Positions 1 through 5,068 of a stretch of DNA of 5,068 nucleotides are shown one piece after another. The position numbers and the translations under genes were made by a program. The first letter of the stretch is position 1. Each line of letters starts with the position of its first letter. This DNA is from Planctomycetota bacterium (GTDB lineage: Bacteria; Planctomycetota; MHYJ01; JACPRB01). The notes beneath the pieces are model-generated. The model was not told the origin of the DNA. It was given only the letters and a program-made list of their open reading frames with translations, and ran no database searches. Location of the stretch: assembly GCA_016200125.1 (NCBI GenBank), contig JACQFK010000462.1:1-5068 (forward strand). The letters are read 5' to 3'.

Positions 1-427
1 GGCCCTGGCCGGCGAAGCCCATCACGAAAAGGCCCACCCAGCCGAAGACTTGCGCGTTCGCGTGGGCCTGGATGGGAGCGAACAAATCCAGCGACGTGAA
101 CGAGCGGCGCAGGCCGTACAGGAAGAGCATCGACGCGCCGAGGGTCGCACCGGCGGTCAGGATGACGACGATCGCCGCCCGGAAGAAACGCCGGTAGAGA
201 ACGTCGCCCAGGTCTTCCTGGTAGCCCGCGGCCGGCGCCTCCTTCGAGGCTTCGAGATCGGAGAGCAGCTTGTCGAGCGGAACGCCGTGGACGCGGGCGA
301 AGAACTCCACCGTCTCGTGGGGACCCAGCGCGCCGCCGCAGCCGTGGAGGCCGGCGTCGTCGAAGACCTTCCGGGTTCCCGGATACTTCCCGATGAGCTC
401 GGGAAGCGTCGTTTCCTTGGAGATCAT
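1..427 (-). CDS. DUF542/DUF1858-like domain fused to a membrane protein, possibly NnrS or haem-copper-oxidase related; partial
   Basis: The gene starts at ATG 427 and runs off the left edge, so only the first 142 residues are seen. Residues 1-60 form a small helical domain of the ScdA_N (DUF542/DUF1858) type: a TLPELIGKYP opening, a GLHGCGGALGP centre with CGG at 30-32, and a DKLLSDLE end. A charged linker follows. There are two likely membrane helices at about 84-106 and 120-140; the second holds QAHANAQVFGWVGLFVMGF. A histidine-rich HAxAQxFGW motif in a helix recalls NnrS and haem-copper oxidase subunit I-like proteins, but the family cannot be fixed from this fragment. The start codon overlaps the upstream gene's stop (ATGA), and an AAGG at 435-438 is a fitting ribosome site. 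With the neighbouring DUF542 gene it suggests a role in NO or nitrosative stress. That role is inferred from domain type and context only. Confidence 0.7.
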   Translation of the reverse strand, partial: MISKETTLPELIGKYPGTRKVFDDAGLHGCGGALGPHETVEFFARVHGVPLDKLLSDLEASKEAPAAGYQEDLGDVLYRRFFRAAIVVILTAGATLGASMLFLYGLRRSFTSLDLFAPIQAHANAQVFGWVGLFVMGFAGQG

Positions 428-618
428 GACGCGACCTTGACCGCCTCCTCCAGCTCCACGAGGAGCTTGGAGAGATCCAGGCCGTGCTTCTTCGCCACCT
501 CTTCGAGGGAATGTCGGCCGCCGCAGCAGAGGTCGATGCGGTACTTCGCCAGGACCGGCAAGGCCTCGGGATGGAGCCGGTAGACCTCGGAGACCGTCAG
601 GCGGGGATCGATCTTCAT
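424..618 (-). CDS. Stand-alone DUF542 (ScdA_N) domain protein
   Basis: This 64-residue protein is a single ScdA_N/DUF542 domain with the pattern LTVSEVYRLHPEALPVLAKY, then the signature CCGG at residues 31-34, then SLEEVAKKHGLDLSKLL. In full-length RIC proteins (ScdA, YtfE, DnrN) this domain forms the N-terminus ahead of a hemerythrin di-iron domain, and the cysteines are needed for iron-sulfur repair after nitrosative or oxidative damage. Here the hemerythrin part is missing and the gene ends after the domain, so it is either a short partner protein or a regulator. The start at 618 is supported by a GAGGG seven bases upstream on the minus strand. Its stop overlaps the next gene's ATG, so the two are probably co-translated. 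A hemerythrin gene lies divergently 93 bases away. Family assignment is firm; function is inferred. Confidence 0.85.
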   Translation of the reverse strand: MKIDPRLTVSEVYRLHPEALPVLAKYRIDLCCGGRHSLEEVAKKHGLDLSKLLVELEEAVKVAS

Positions 619-652
619 ACGGATGCCCTCATCGCCTGCTCCAGCGCAATTT

Positions 653-673
653 CCCGGCCAAGCGCAGGCCGGG
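653..673. repeat. Perfect 7-bp inverted repeat (7-7-7 dyad)
   Basis: The arms CCCGGCC (653-659) and GGCCGGG (667-673) are exact reverse complements around a 7-base spacer, AAGCGCA. The position between two divergent genes suits an operator or an RNA hairpin in a leader. It is not followed by a T-run on either strand, so it does not look like an intrinsic terminator. In such GC-rich DNA a 7-bp GC dyad can also arise by chance. Confidence 0.4.
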
Positions 674-691
674 CTTAAAACGCCTCTTTAT

Positions 692-707
692 CGCGGAAGT
701 TCCCGCG
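692..707. repeat. Short inverted repeat just before the hemerythrin start
   Basis: The arms CGCGG (692-696) and CCGCG (703-707) flank a 6-base spacer and end four bases before the ATG at 712. In RNA it would form a small hairpin that sequesters the only Shine-Dalgarno-like sequence (GGAAG, 695-699). It might affect initiation or be chance in GC-rich DNA. Confidence 0.25.
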
Positions 708-711
708 GCGA

Positions 712-1156
712 ATGCGTAGACTTCACGATATGAGTCCGGACCCGGATTCAATCGACGAAGCCCTCGGGGCCCACCACGCCGAGCTGGGCGGGCTCCTGGC
801 GGACTTCACCCGCGCCTTGGGCGGGGAGACCGCGGCCGCCGCCGCGCTGCTCGACCGCTTCAGCCGCGGGCTGGCGGCGCACATGGAGTGGGAGGAGCGG
901 ATCCTCTTTCCCGGAGTGCGCCGAGTCTCTCGAGATCGACCACGAGCGCCTCAGGGACACCCTGGCCGGCCTGCAGGCGGCGGTCGCGGCGAACGACGTC
1001 GCGTCCGCGCGGCCGAAACTCGACTGGTTGGAGACGCTCCTCAAGGGGCATAACTACGACGAGGAGCACGGCGTCTACGTCGAAGCCGACCGCTTTCTGT
1101 CCGTCGAGGAGCGGCGCCGGATCATCGGAGAGTTCCTGCGGGGGCGGCCTTCATGA
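712..1156 (+). CDS. Hemerythrin (HHE) cation-binding protein, frame interrupted at about 910-914
   Basis: The first part, read from 712 (or from ATG 730), contains the helix-one pattern LGAHHAELGGLL and a second helix, LAAHMEWEERILFP, ending at 912. In that frame what follows is arginine/proline-rich shadow peptide to a stop at 1053. Shifting by +1 at 914 restores a hemerythrin: ECAESLEIDHERLRDTL, then KGHNYDEEHGVYVEADRFL, ending at TGA 1154-1156. The pieces together give about 141-147 residues, the normal length of an HHE domain, with the expected ligand set (HH, HxxxE, DHE, HxxxEEH) split between frames. A one-base excess in TTTCCCGG explains it; this could be a sequencing error, a real mutation or slippage at CCC-G. 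The start is uncertain: 712 has GGAAG twelve bases upstream, while 730 has no clear site. Family members bind O2 or NO through a di-iron centre or act in iron-sulfur repair; the neighbouring DUF542 gene favours nitrosative stress. Confidence 0.75.
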
Positions 1157-1182
1157 GATCCGTGACGGAGCCGCAGGGAGCC
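1157..1182. other. Short convergent gap between hemerythrin and napB-like genes
   Basis: Only 26 bases separate the two convergent stop codons. They contain TCCGTGACGGA, whose stem is too short to hold a terminator, and there is no T-run on either strand. Transcripts from the two sides probably overlap or end inside the opposite gene. Confidence 0.4.
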
Positions 1183-1767
1183 TTAGGGAAACGCGCCGGC
1201 TCCGACGATCGGGACGTGGCACTTGCCGCAGCGGAGCCGCTCGGGGTGGCTGCAGCGGAGCTCCTCCCGCGCGGCCGGTCCGGCGTGGCAGGCGGCGCAG
1301 GCCTCGCGCATGAAGACCGCGTGGGGAATGACCGGCGGCGCATGGGGATACATCCGCGTGCCGCGGCGGAGGTCCTGGGCCCTGCCCTCGAAGGAGCTCT
1401 CCGCCCAGGCCGTCTCGGTCTCGCGGAACACATGGCACTGGCGGCAGTTGCTCGCGCGTCCCAGCCCCGGCGTCTCGAGATGGGGCGTCGCCGGGGCGAG
1501 GCCGACGTCCGGGATGAAGATGCCCTGGTCGGTGTGGCAGGAGATGCAGGCCATGTTGAAGGACGGATGGGGGATGACCGGGGGCGCGCCGTCATAGGCC
1601 CGCCGGGCCGCCCGCAGCGCCGCGGAGGTCTTGTACTGCCCTGCGCGGCCGGGAACGCCGACGAAGCGGAGATCTCCCCTCCGAGGGAACGCGATCACGC
1701 CCAGGCCGGCGGCGAACAGCGTCCCGCAGAGCAGCGCCCAGACCGCTGGAGCCGGAATCCGCTTCAT
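1183..1767 (-). CDS. napB: Tetrahaem NapB-like cytochrome c, nitrate reductase electron-transfer subunit
   Basis: The product has 194 residues. A positively charged start and hydrophobic stretch (residues 8-27) make a Sec signal peptide or N-terminal anchor. Four CxxCH haem sites follow: CISCH 74-78, CRQCH 108-112, CAACH 157-161 and CGKCH 180-184. Each pair sits in a NapB-like module. Both modules open with a Tyr then APPVIPH (61-67 and 143-149), continue with CxxCH, a further His before the next site (H96; H174), and CxxCHV. Canonical NapB has one such module with two haems and passes electrons to NapA in the periplasm, so this looks like an internal duplication. The ATG overlaps the napA stop (ATGA), implying coupling and the same pathway. 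An extra cysteine, C172, belongs to no haem motif. The gene symbol is by homology of the module and by position; a distinct tetrahaem family related to NapB is possible. Confidence 0.8.
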   Translation of the reverse strand: MKRIPAPAVWALLCGTLFAAGLGVIAFPRRGDLRFVGVPGRAGQYKTSAALRAARRAYDGAPPVIPHPSFNMACISCHTDQGIFIPDVGLAPATPHLETPGLGRASNCRQCHVFRETETAWAESSFEGRAQDLRRGTRMYPHAPPVIPHAVFMREACAACHAGPAAREELRCSHPERLRCGKCHVPIVGAGAFP

Positions 1768-4106
1768 GCCTTCTCGATCTTCACGGCGCATTTCTTGTAG
1801 TCGGGCTGCTTGCTGAGGTTGTCCATCGCGTCGAGCGTCAGCAGGTTGATGAGCTTCGACTGATCGAAGAAGGGGACGAACAGCGACCCTTTCGGAGGCT
1901 TGCCCCTCCCGTCGACGCGGACGTCGAGATCGAGGCTGCCCCGTCGGCTCGTCAGCCGGGCGCGGTCGCCGCTCTTGAGGCCCAGCTCCTGCGCGTCGGC
2001 CCGGTTGACCTCGACGTAGGCCGCCGGCACCGCCTGGTGGAGCTGGCGGATCCGCCGGGTCATCGATCCGGAATGCCAGTGCTCCAGCACGCGCCCCGTG
2101 CAGAGCCAGAACGGATATTCGCGGTCCGGGACTTCGGCGGGCGGATGATAGGGCCGCAGCCAGAAGGCCGCCTTCTGGCCGTAGCCTTCGGCCTTGTAGA
2201 AGTGGACCCCCTGGGCCTTCTTCACGTAGGGATCGTGCCCCGCGGCGTAGCGGTAGCGCGTCTCCTTCCCGTTCACCACGGGCCAGATCATCCCGCGCGT
2301 CCGGCGGAGCTCCGCGTAGCTCGCCAGGTCCTTCCCGTGGCCGAGCCCGAACTTCCGGTACTCCTCGAACATCGGCTCGTGCCAGTTCTCCTCGGGCCAG
2401 GGGAAGAGCCGGCCCATCCCCATCCGCTTCGCCACCTGGATGACCTGCCAGGCGTCCTCGCGGGCCTCCCCCGGCGGGTCGACCATCTTCTCCCACTGCT
2501 GCGTCCGCCGCTCCGAGTTCCCGAAGACTCCTTCGCGCTCGACCCAGGCCGCGGAGGGCAGCACGAGGTCGGCGGCCTCGGTCGTCGGCGTCGGGTAGAT
2601 GTCGCTGACCACGATGAACCGGCCGTCCCCGGGCGTCCGCCGGAAGCGGTTCAGGTTGGGCAGCGTGACCCAGGGATTCGTGGTCTGGATCCAGAGCGTC
2701 TTGAGATCGCCCCGCAGCAGGGCGCGGAAGAGGTCGACCGCGTGGTAGCCCGGCTTCGGGTTGATCGTCCCCTCGGGCAGCCCCCAGATCTCCTCCGCGT
2801 GCTTCCGATGCTCGGGGTTGGTGACGACGAGGTCGGCCGGCAGACGGTTGTTGGCGATCCCGACCTCGCGCGCGGTGCCGCAGGCGCTGGGCTGGCCCGT
2901 CAGGCTGAACGGGTTGTTCCCCGGGCGGCTGATCTTCCCGGTCAGCAGATGGAGGTTGCTGATCAGGTTGTTCATCCAGGTCCCGCGGATGTGCTGGTTC
3001 ACCCCCATGCACCAGAAGCTCACGGTGCCGCGTGAACGGTCGCCGTAGAGGCGCGCGAGCGTGCGGACATGCTCCTCGGCAACGCCCGTGATCTTCGAGG
3101 TCTTCTCGGGCGGGTAGTCCTCGAGGAAGGTCCTGAGCTCCTCGAGGGAGGAATCCTTGGGCCGGTCCTCGAAGGTGTAACGGTCGGCCTGCTTCTCGAA
3201 GCAGCCGTAGCCGATCTCCTTCAGGTCCTCGACGCCCCGCTTGAAGACGACGTTCTCGCGGACGAAGGCCTCGTCCACTTTCCCGTCCTTCACGAGCAGG
3301 TGGAGGATGCCGTTGGCGAGCGCGAGATCCGATCCGGGGTTGATCTCGACATAGAGATCCGCGAAGTCGGAGGTGGGGGTCCGGCGCGTGCCGATGTCGA
3401 TGATCCGCGTCGTGGGCCGCTGGCGGCGGTTCTCCACAAGGCGGCTGAAGAGCACGGGGTGCATCTCCGCCATGTTGTTGCCCCAGAGCACGAAGTCGTC
3501 GCCGGCCTCGAGGTCCTCGTAGCAGCCCATGGGCTCGTCGCTCTGGAACGTGGTCATGAACCCGCTCACGGCGCTGGCCATGCAGAGCCGCGCGTTGGGC
3601 TCGAGGTTGTTCGACCGCAGCCCGCCCTTCACCCACTTGAGCGCGGCGTAGCCGTCGAAGACCGTCCACTGCCCCGAGCCGTACATCCCCAGCGCCTCGG
3701 GGCCCTGCTTCTCGAGAGTCTCCTTGAACTTCGAGGCGACGAGATCGAGCGCGGCGTCCCAGGAAACCGTCTCCCAGCCCTTCCCGTCCGCCGTCCGCTT
3801 CATCGGATGTGTGAGGCGGTCCTTGCCGTAGAGCAGCCCCGGCAGGTGGTAGCCCTTCACGCAGAGGAGCCCCTTGTTGACGGGGCTGGCCTGGTCGCCG
3901 CGGACGGCGACGACCTTGCCCTGGGCGACCCCGACCTCGACGCCGCAGCCGGTGCCGCAGAAGCGGCAGGGCGCCTTCCTCCACTCCGGCTCGGCCTGCC
4001 CCGCCCCGGCCGCCTGCCGCTCCAGCCCCGCGGCCTCGGCGCGGTCCTCGGGGGAGAAGGCGACGAAGGCGCCACCCGCGATCTTGAAGAAGGTCCGCCG
4101 GTCCAT
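1764..4106 (-). CDS. napA: Periplasmic nitrate reductase, catalytic subunit NapA
   Basis: This 780-residue molybdoenzyme would reduce nitrate to nitrite in the periplasm. The N-terminus DRRTFFK (2-8) plus a short hydrophobic stretch is a twin-arginine leader, with possible cleavage near AEA (23-25). The [4Fe-4S] ligands are C47, C50, C54 and C82, followed by the conserved Lys84. C175 in ARLCMASAVSGF is the Mo-ligand cysteine of Nap enzymes, and the following DEPMGCYEDLEAGDDF and LWGNNMAEMHP are NapA hallmarks. CMGVNQHIRG lies at 366-375, then LTGKISRPGNNPFSLTGQPS. Residues about 660-780 form the C-terminal cofactor-binding barrel and end in SKQPDYKKCAVKI, as in NapA. Length lies between the Desulfovibrio (about 755) and E. 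coli (828) enzymes. The start at 4106 follows the HAO-like stop by three bases and has AAGGAGGGG at 4116-4124. No napD, the usual Tat proofreading chaperone gene, is adjacent. Confidence 0.96.
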   Translation of the reverse strand: MDRRTFFKIAGGAFVAFSPEDRAEAAGLERQAAGAGQAEPEWRKAPCRFCGTGCGVEVGVAQGKVVAVRGDQASPVNKGLLCVKGYHLPGLLYGKDRLTHPMKRTADGKGWETVSWDAALDLVASKFKETLEKQGPEALGMYGSGQWTVFDGYAALKWVKGGLRSNNLEPNARLCMASAVSGFMTTFQSDEPMGCYEDLEAGDDFVLWGNNMAEMHPVLFSRLVENRRQRPTTRIIDIGTRRTPTSDFADLYVEINPGSDLALANGILHLLVKDGKVDEAFVRENVVFKRGVEDLKEIGYGCFEKQADRYTFEDRPKDSSLEELRTFLEDYPPEKTSKITGVAEEHVRTLARLYGDRSRGTVSFWCMGVNQHIRGTWMNNLISNLHLLTGKISRPGNNPFSLTGQPSACGTAREVGIANNRLPADLVVTNPEHRKHAEEIWGLPEGTINPKPGYHAVDLFRALLRGDLKTLWIQTTNPWVTLPNLNRFRRTPGDGRFIVVSDIYPTPTTEAADLVLPSAAWVEREGVFGNSERRTQQWEKMVDPPGEAREDAWQVIQVAKRMGMGRLFPWPEENWHEPMFEEYRKFGLGHGKDLASYAELRRTRGMIWPVVNGKETRYRYAAGHDPYVKKAQGVHFYKAEGYGQKAAFWLRPYHPPAEVPDREYPFWLCTGRVLEHWHSGSMTRRIRQLHQAVPAAYVEVNRADAQELGLKSGDRARLTSRRGSLDLDVRVDGRGKPPKGSLFVPFFDQSKLINLLTLDAMDNLSKQPDYKKCAVKIEKA

Positions 4107-4109
4107 GGG

Positions 4110-5068
4110 CTACTTCCCCTCCTTCGACCACTGGTGCTCGGGCCGCGCGAGGATCTCGTCGATCACGGCGGTCACGGCCTTCGCCTCCGCGGCCTTGCCC
4201 TCGGCCGCCGCGTGCCGGGCGATCTCCCGCGCCTGCGGGATGAACTTCTGGTAGAAGCGCTCGGCCACCTCGAACATGCCGTGCCAGTGCGCGTAGTCGG
4301 GGGCCATCATCGACGCGCCGTGGCGCGCCCGCCGCCCCTCATGGTGCCAGACGAGGTACCAGGTCCACTCGATCTCCTCGTCGAACTCCTTCTTCGTGAG
4401 GAGATTCTGCTTCCGCAGTTCCGCCATGATCTTCAGCCCGGGCTTCCCGAACTTCTCGTTGAAGAGGATCACGAAGTCGTCGTACTGCTTGTAGAAGGCG
4501 TTCACGTAGTCCGGGGTGTGGCAGTGGAGGCAGACATCCTTCATCCGCTGCCGCTTCTTCTCCGCGGACTCCGCGATCAGCGAGAGCCGCTTCGCGGGAT
4601 CGGCCTCGGTGACGACCCTGCCGTCGAGATCCGTGTCGAGCACCTGGCTCACCGGCGGACGGTTGGTCCAGGAGATCCGCTCGCCGGGGTCGTGCGTCAC
4701 CTTCCCGCCGTTGCGCGTGTTGCCGGACATGTGGCAGGTGGCGCAGGTCGGCGCCTGCGAGTAGTCCTTCCCGAGGACCCACTTCGACGCCTCGAGGTTC
4801 ATGTGATCCTTCAGGTCGCGGTAGGCCACGCCGTGCTTGGACTCCTCGTAGATCTCCTTCTGCGGATGGTCCGGGCCGAGGTGGCACTTGCCGCAGTTCT
4901 CCGGCTGCCGGGCGCGGCGCGGCGAGAAGTCGTGGCGGCTGTGGCAGGCAGAGCAGGAGCCGCGCGAGCCGTCGATGTTGATGCGCCCGATCCCGGTGTT
5001 GGGCCATGTCCCCTCGTGGAAGCGCGGGCGGCCGTTGGCGTCCTTCTCGATCGCCGCGACGGCCTCGA
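4110..5068 (-). CDS. Octahaem HAO-family cytochrome c (hydroxylamine oxidoreductase-like), C-terminal part
   Basis: The frame is open from the right edge to TAG 4110-4112, giving the last 318 residues; an internal GTG at 4829 is not the start. Four haem motifs are visible: CSACH (fragment residues 38-42), CGKCH (58-62), CATCH (108-112) and CLHCH (179-183), with many extra histidines. HAO-family features include FHEGTWPNTGIGRINIDG before the first visible haem, SRHDFSP, PENCGKCHLGPDHPQ, YEESKHG and, near the end, RHGASMMAPDYAHWHGMFEV. These match the second half of an octahaem HAO, with four more haems expected beyond the window. There is no C-terminal membrane helix, so the protein is probably soluble and periplasmic. 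HAO enzymes oxidise hydroxylamine (or hydrazine) through a haem crosslinked to a tyrosine, while relatives without the crosslink reduce nitrite or hydroxylamine. Linkage to napA favours the reductive role, but the fragment alone does not decide it. Confidence 0.85.
   Translation of the reverse strand, partial: EAVAAIEKDANGRPRFHEGTWPNTGIGRINIDGSRGSCSACHSRHDFSPRRARQPENCGKCHLGPDHPQKEIYEESKHGVAYRDLKDHMNLEASKWVLGKDYSQAPTCATCHMSGNTRNGGKVTHDPGERISWTNRPPVSQVLDTDLDGRVVTEADPAKRLSLIAESAEKKRQRMKDVCLHCHTPDYVNAFYKQYDDFVILFNEKFGKPGLKIMAELRKQNLLTKKEFDEEIEWTWYLVWHHEGRRARHGASMMAPDYAHWHGMFEVAERFYQKFIPQAREIARHAAAEGKAAEAKAVTAVIDEILARPEHQWSKEGK
4116..4124 (-). promoter_or_regulatory. Strong ribosome binding site for napA
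   Basis: On the minus strand AAGGAGGGG lies nine bases before the napA ATG, inside the last codons of the HAO-like gene. It fixes the start at 4106 and suggests that napA can be initiated independently within the shared transcript. Confidence 0.75.

Larger units (their letters stand above)
619..711. promoter_or_regulatory. Divergent intergenic region, probable promoters and operator
   Basis: These 93 bases separate the DUF542 gene (minus) from the hemerythrin gene (plus), so both promoters should lie here or overlap the gene starts. The most AT-rich part is 674-691 (CTTAAAACGCCTCTTTAT), which could hold a -10 element, but I see no convincing -35/-10 pair. I also see no clear FNR/DNR-type TTGAT-N4-ATCAA box. 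The Shine-Dalgarno-like GAGGG for the DUF542 gene lies at its left end. Two dyads are present and listed separately. Confidence 0.4.

Noticed and set aside
50..583. Plus-strand open frame of 177 codons at the left end
   Set aside because: It is the codon-for-codon complement of the DUF542-membrane gene and also runs into the DUF542 gene. Only the minus strand shows recognisable domains.
1157..1182. Bidirectional terminator in the convergent gap
   Set aside because: The only dyad (TCCGTGACGGA) has no room for a loop with a stable stem, and there is no T-run.
1724..1732. Lipoprotein lipobox around C14 of the NapB-like protein
   Set aside because: The residues before the cysteine are A-L-L. 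A lipobox needs Gly, Ala or Ser at -1, so a lipoprotein is not supported.
1153..1800. Plus-strand open frame of 215 codons opposite the napB-like gene
   Set aside because: The minus strand carries four CxxCH motifs and the NapB pattern. The plus-strand peptide is low-complexity Ala/Arg/Gly with no domain.
2037..3035. Plus-strand open frame of 332 codons antisense to napA
   Set aside because: It lies wholly inside napA, which has unmistakable NapA motifs. The antisense peptide has no recognisable domain, and long antisense frames are expected in GC-rich coding DNA.
1183..4131. A single 982-codon minus-strand open frame spanning napA and napB
   Set aside because: Only its last 194 codons are real (the NapB-like protein). 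The rest is an Arg/Gly-rich frame overlapping napA with no family features.
4339..5007. Alternative minus-strand frame of 222 codons overlapping the HAO-like gene
   Set aside because: It is out of frame with the haem motifs and rich in Arg/Pro/His shadow sequence.
1..5068. CRISPR arrays, tRNA/rRNA genes, insertion sequences or integration sites
   Set aside because: No regularly spaced direct repeats, cloverleaf-like tracts, transposase domains or flanking terminal repeats were seen. The window is almost fully coding with respiratory and stress genes.

Overview
The window reads as a chromosomal fragment from a GC-rich Gram-negative bacterium with a respiratory, periplasmic nitrogen-oxide metabolism. 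The genes are packed with ATGA overlaps and gaps of a few bases. The sequence does not fix the taxon. High GC and the gene content would suit Myxococcota/Deltaproteobacteria, Acidobacteriota or similar lineages, but this is only a guess.

Right part, minus strand (5068 down to 1183): a three-gene operon. First comes the C-terminal half of a multihaem cytochrome of the hydroxylamine oxidoreductase (HAO) family, whose start lies beyond the window. Three bases later comes napA, a complete periplasmic nitrate reductase catalytic subunit with a twin-arginine leader, the [4Fe-4S] cysteines and the Mo-ligand cysteine. Its stop overlaps the start of a small cytochrome resembling NapB, but with four haem motifs in two tandem NapB-like modules instead of the usual two haems.

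Left part: a divergent pair of loci. On the plus strand (712-1156) is a hemerythrin (HHE) protein whose reading frame breaks near 910-914. It ends 26 bases from the convergent napB end. On the minus strand, from 618, is a stand-alone 64-residue DUF542 (ScdA_N) protein with a CCGG motif. It overlaps by ATGA with a second gene that starts with another DUF542/DUF1858-like domain and continues into a membrane protein that leaves the window. The intergenic region 619-711 carries an exact 7-7-7 dyad.

Working model (inference): NapA with the tetrahaem NapB-like protein reduces nitrate to nitrite in the periplasm. The HAO-family cytochrome handles nitrite or hydroxylamine, as in the reverse-HURM nitrate ammonification proposed for Nautiliales. 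The flanking DUF542, hemerythrin and membrane proteins protect against NO or repair damaged iron-sulfur centres. In ScdA/YtfE/RIC proteins the DUF542 and hemerythrin domains form one polypeptide; here they are separate divergent genes. No napC, napD, napG, napH or nrfA is visible in the window.
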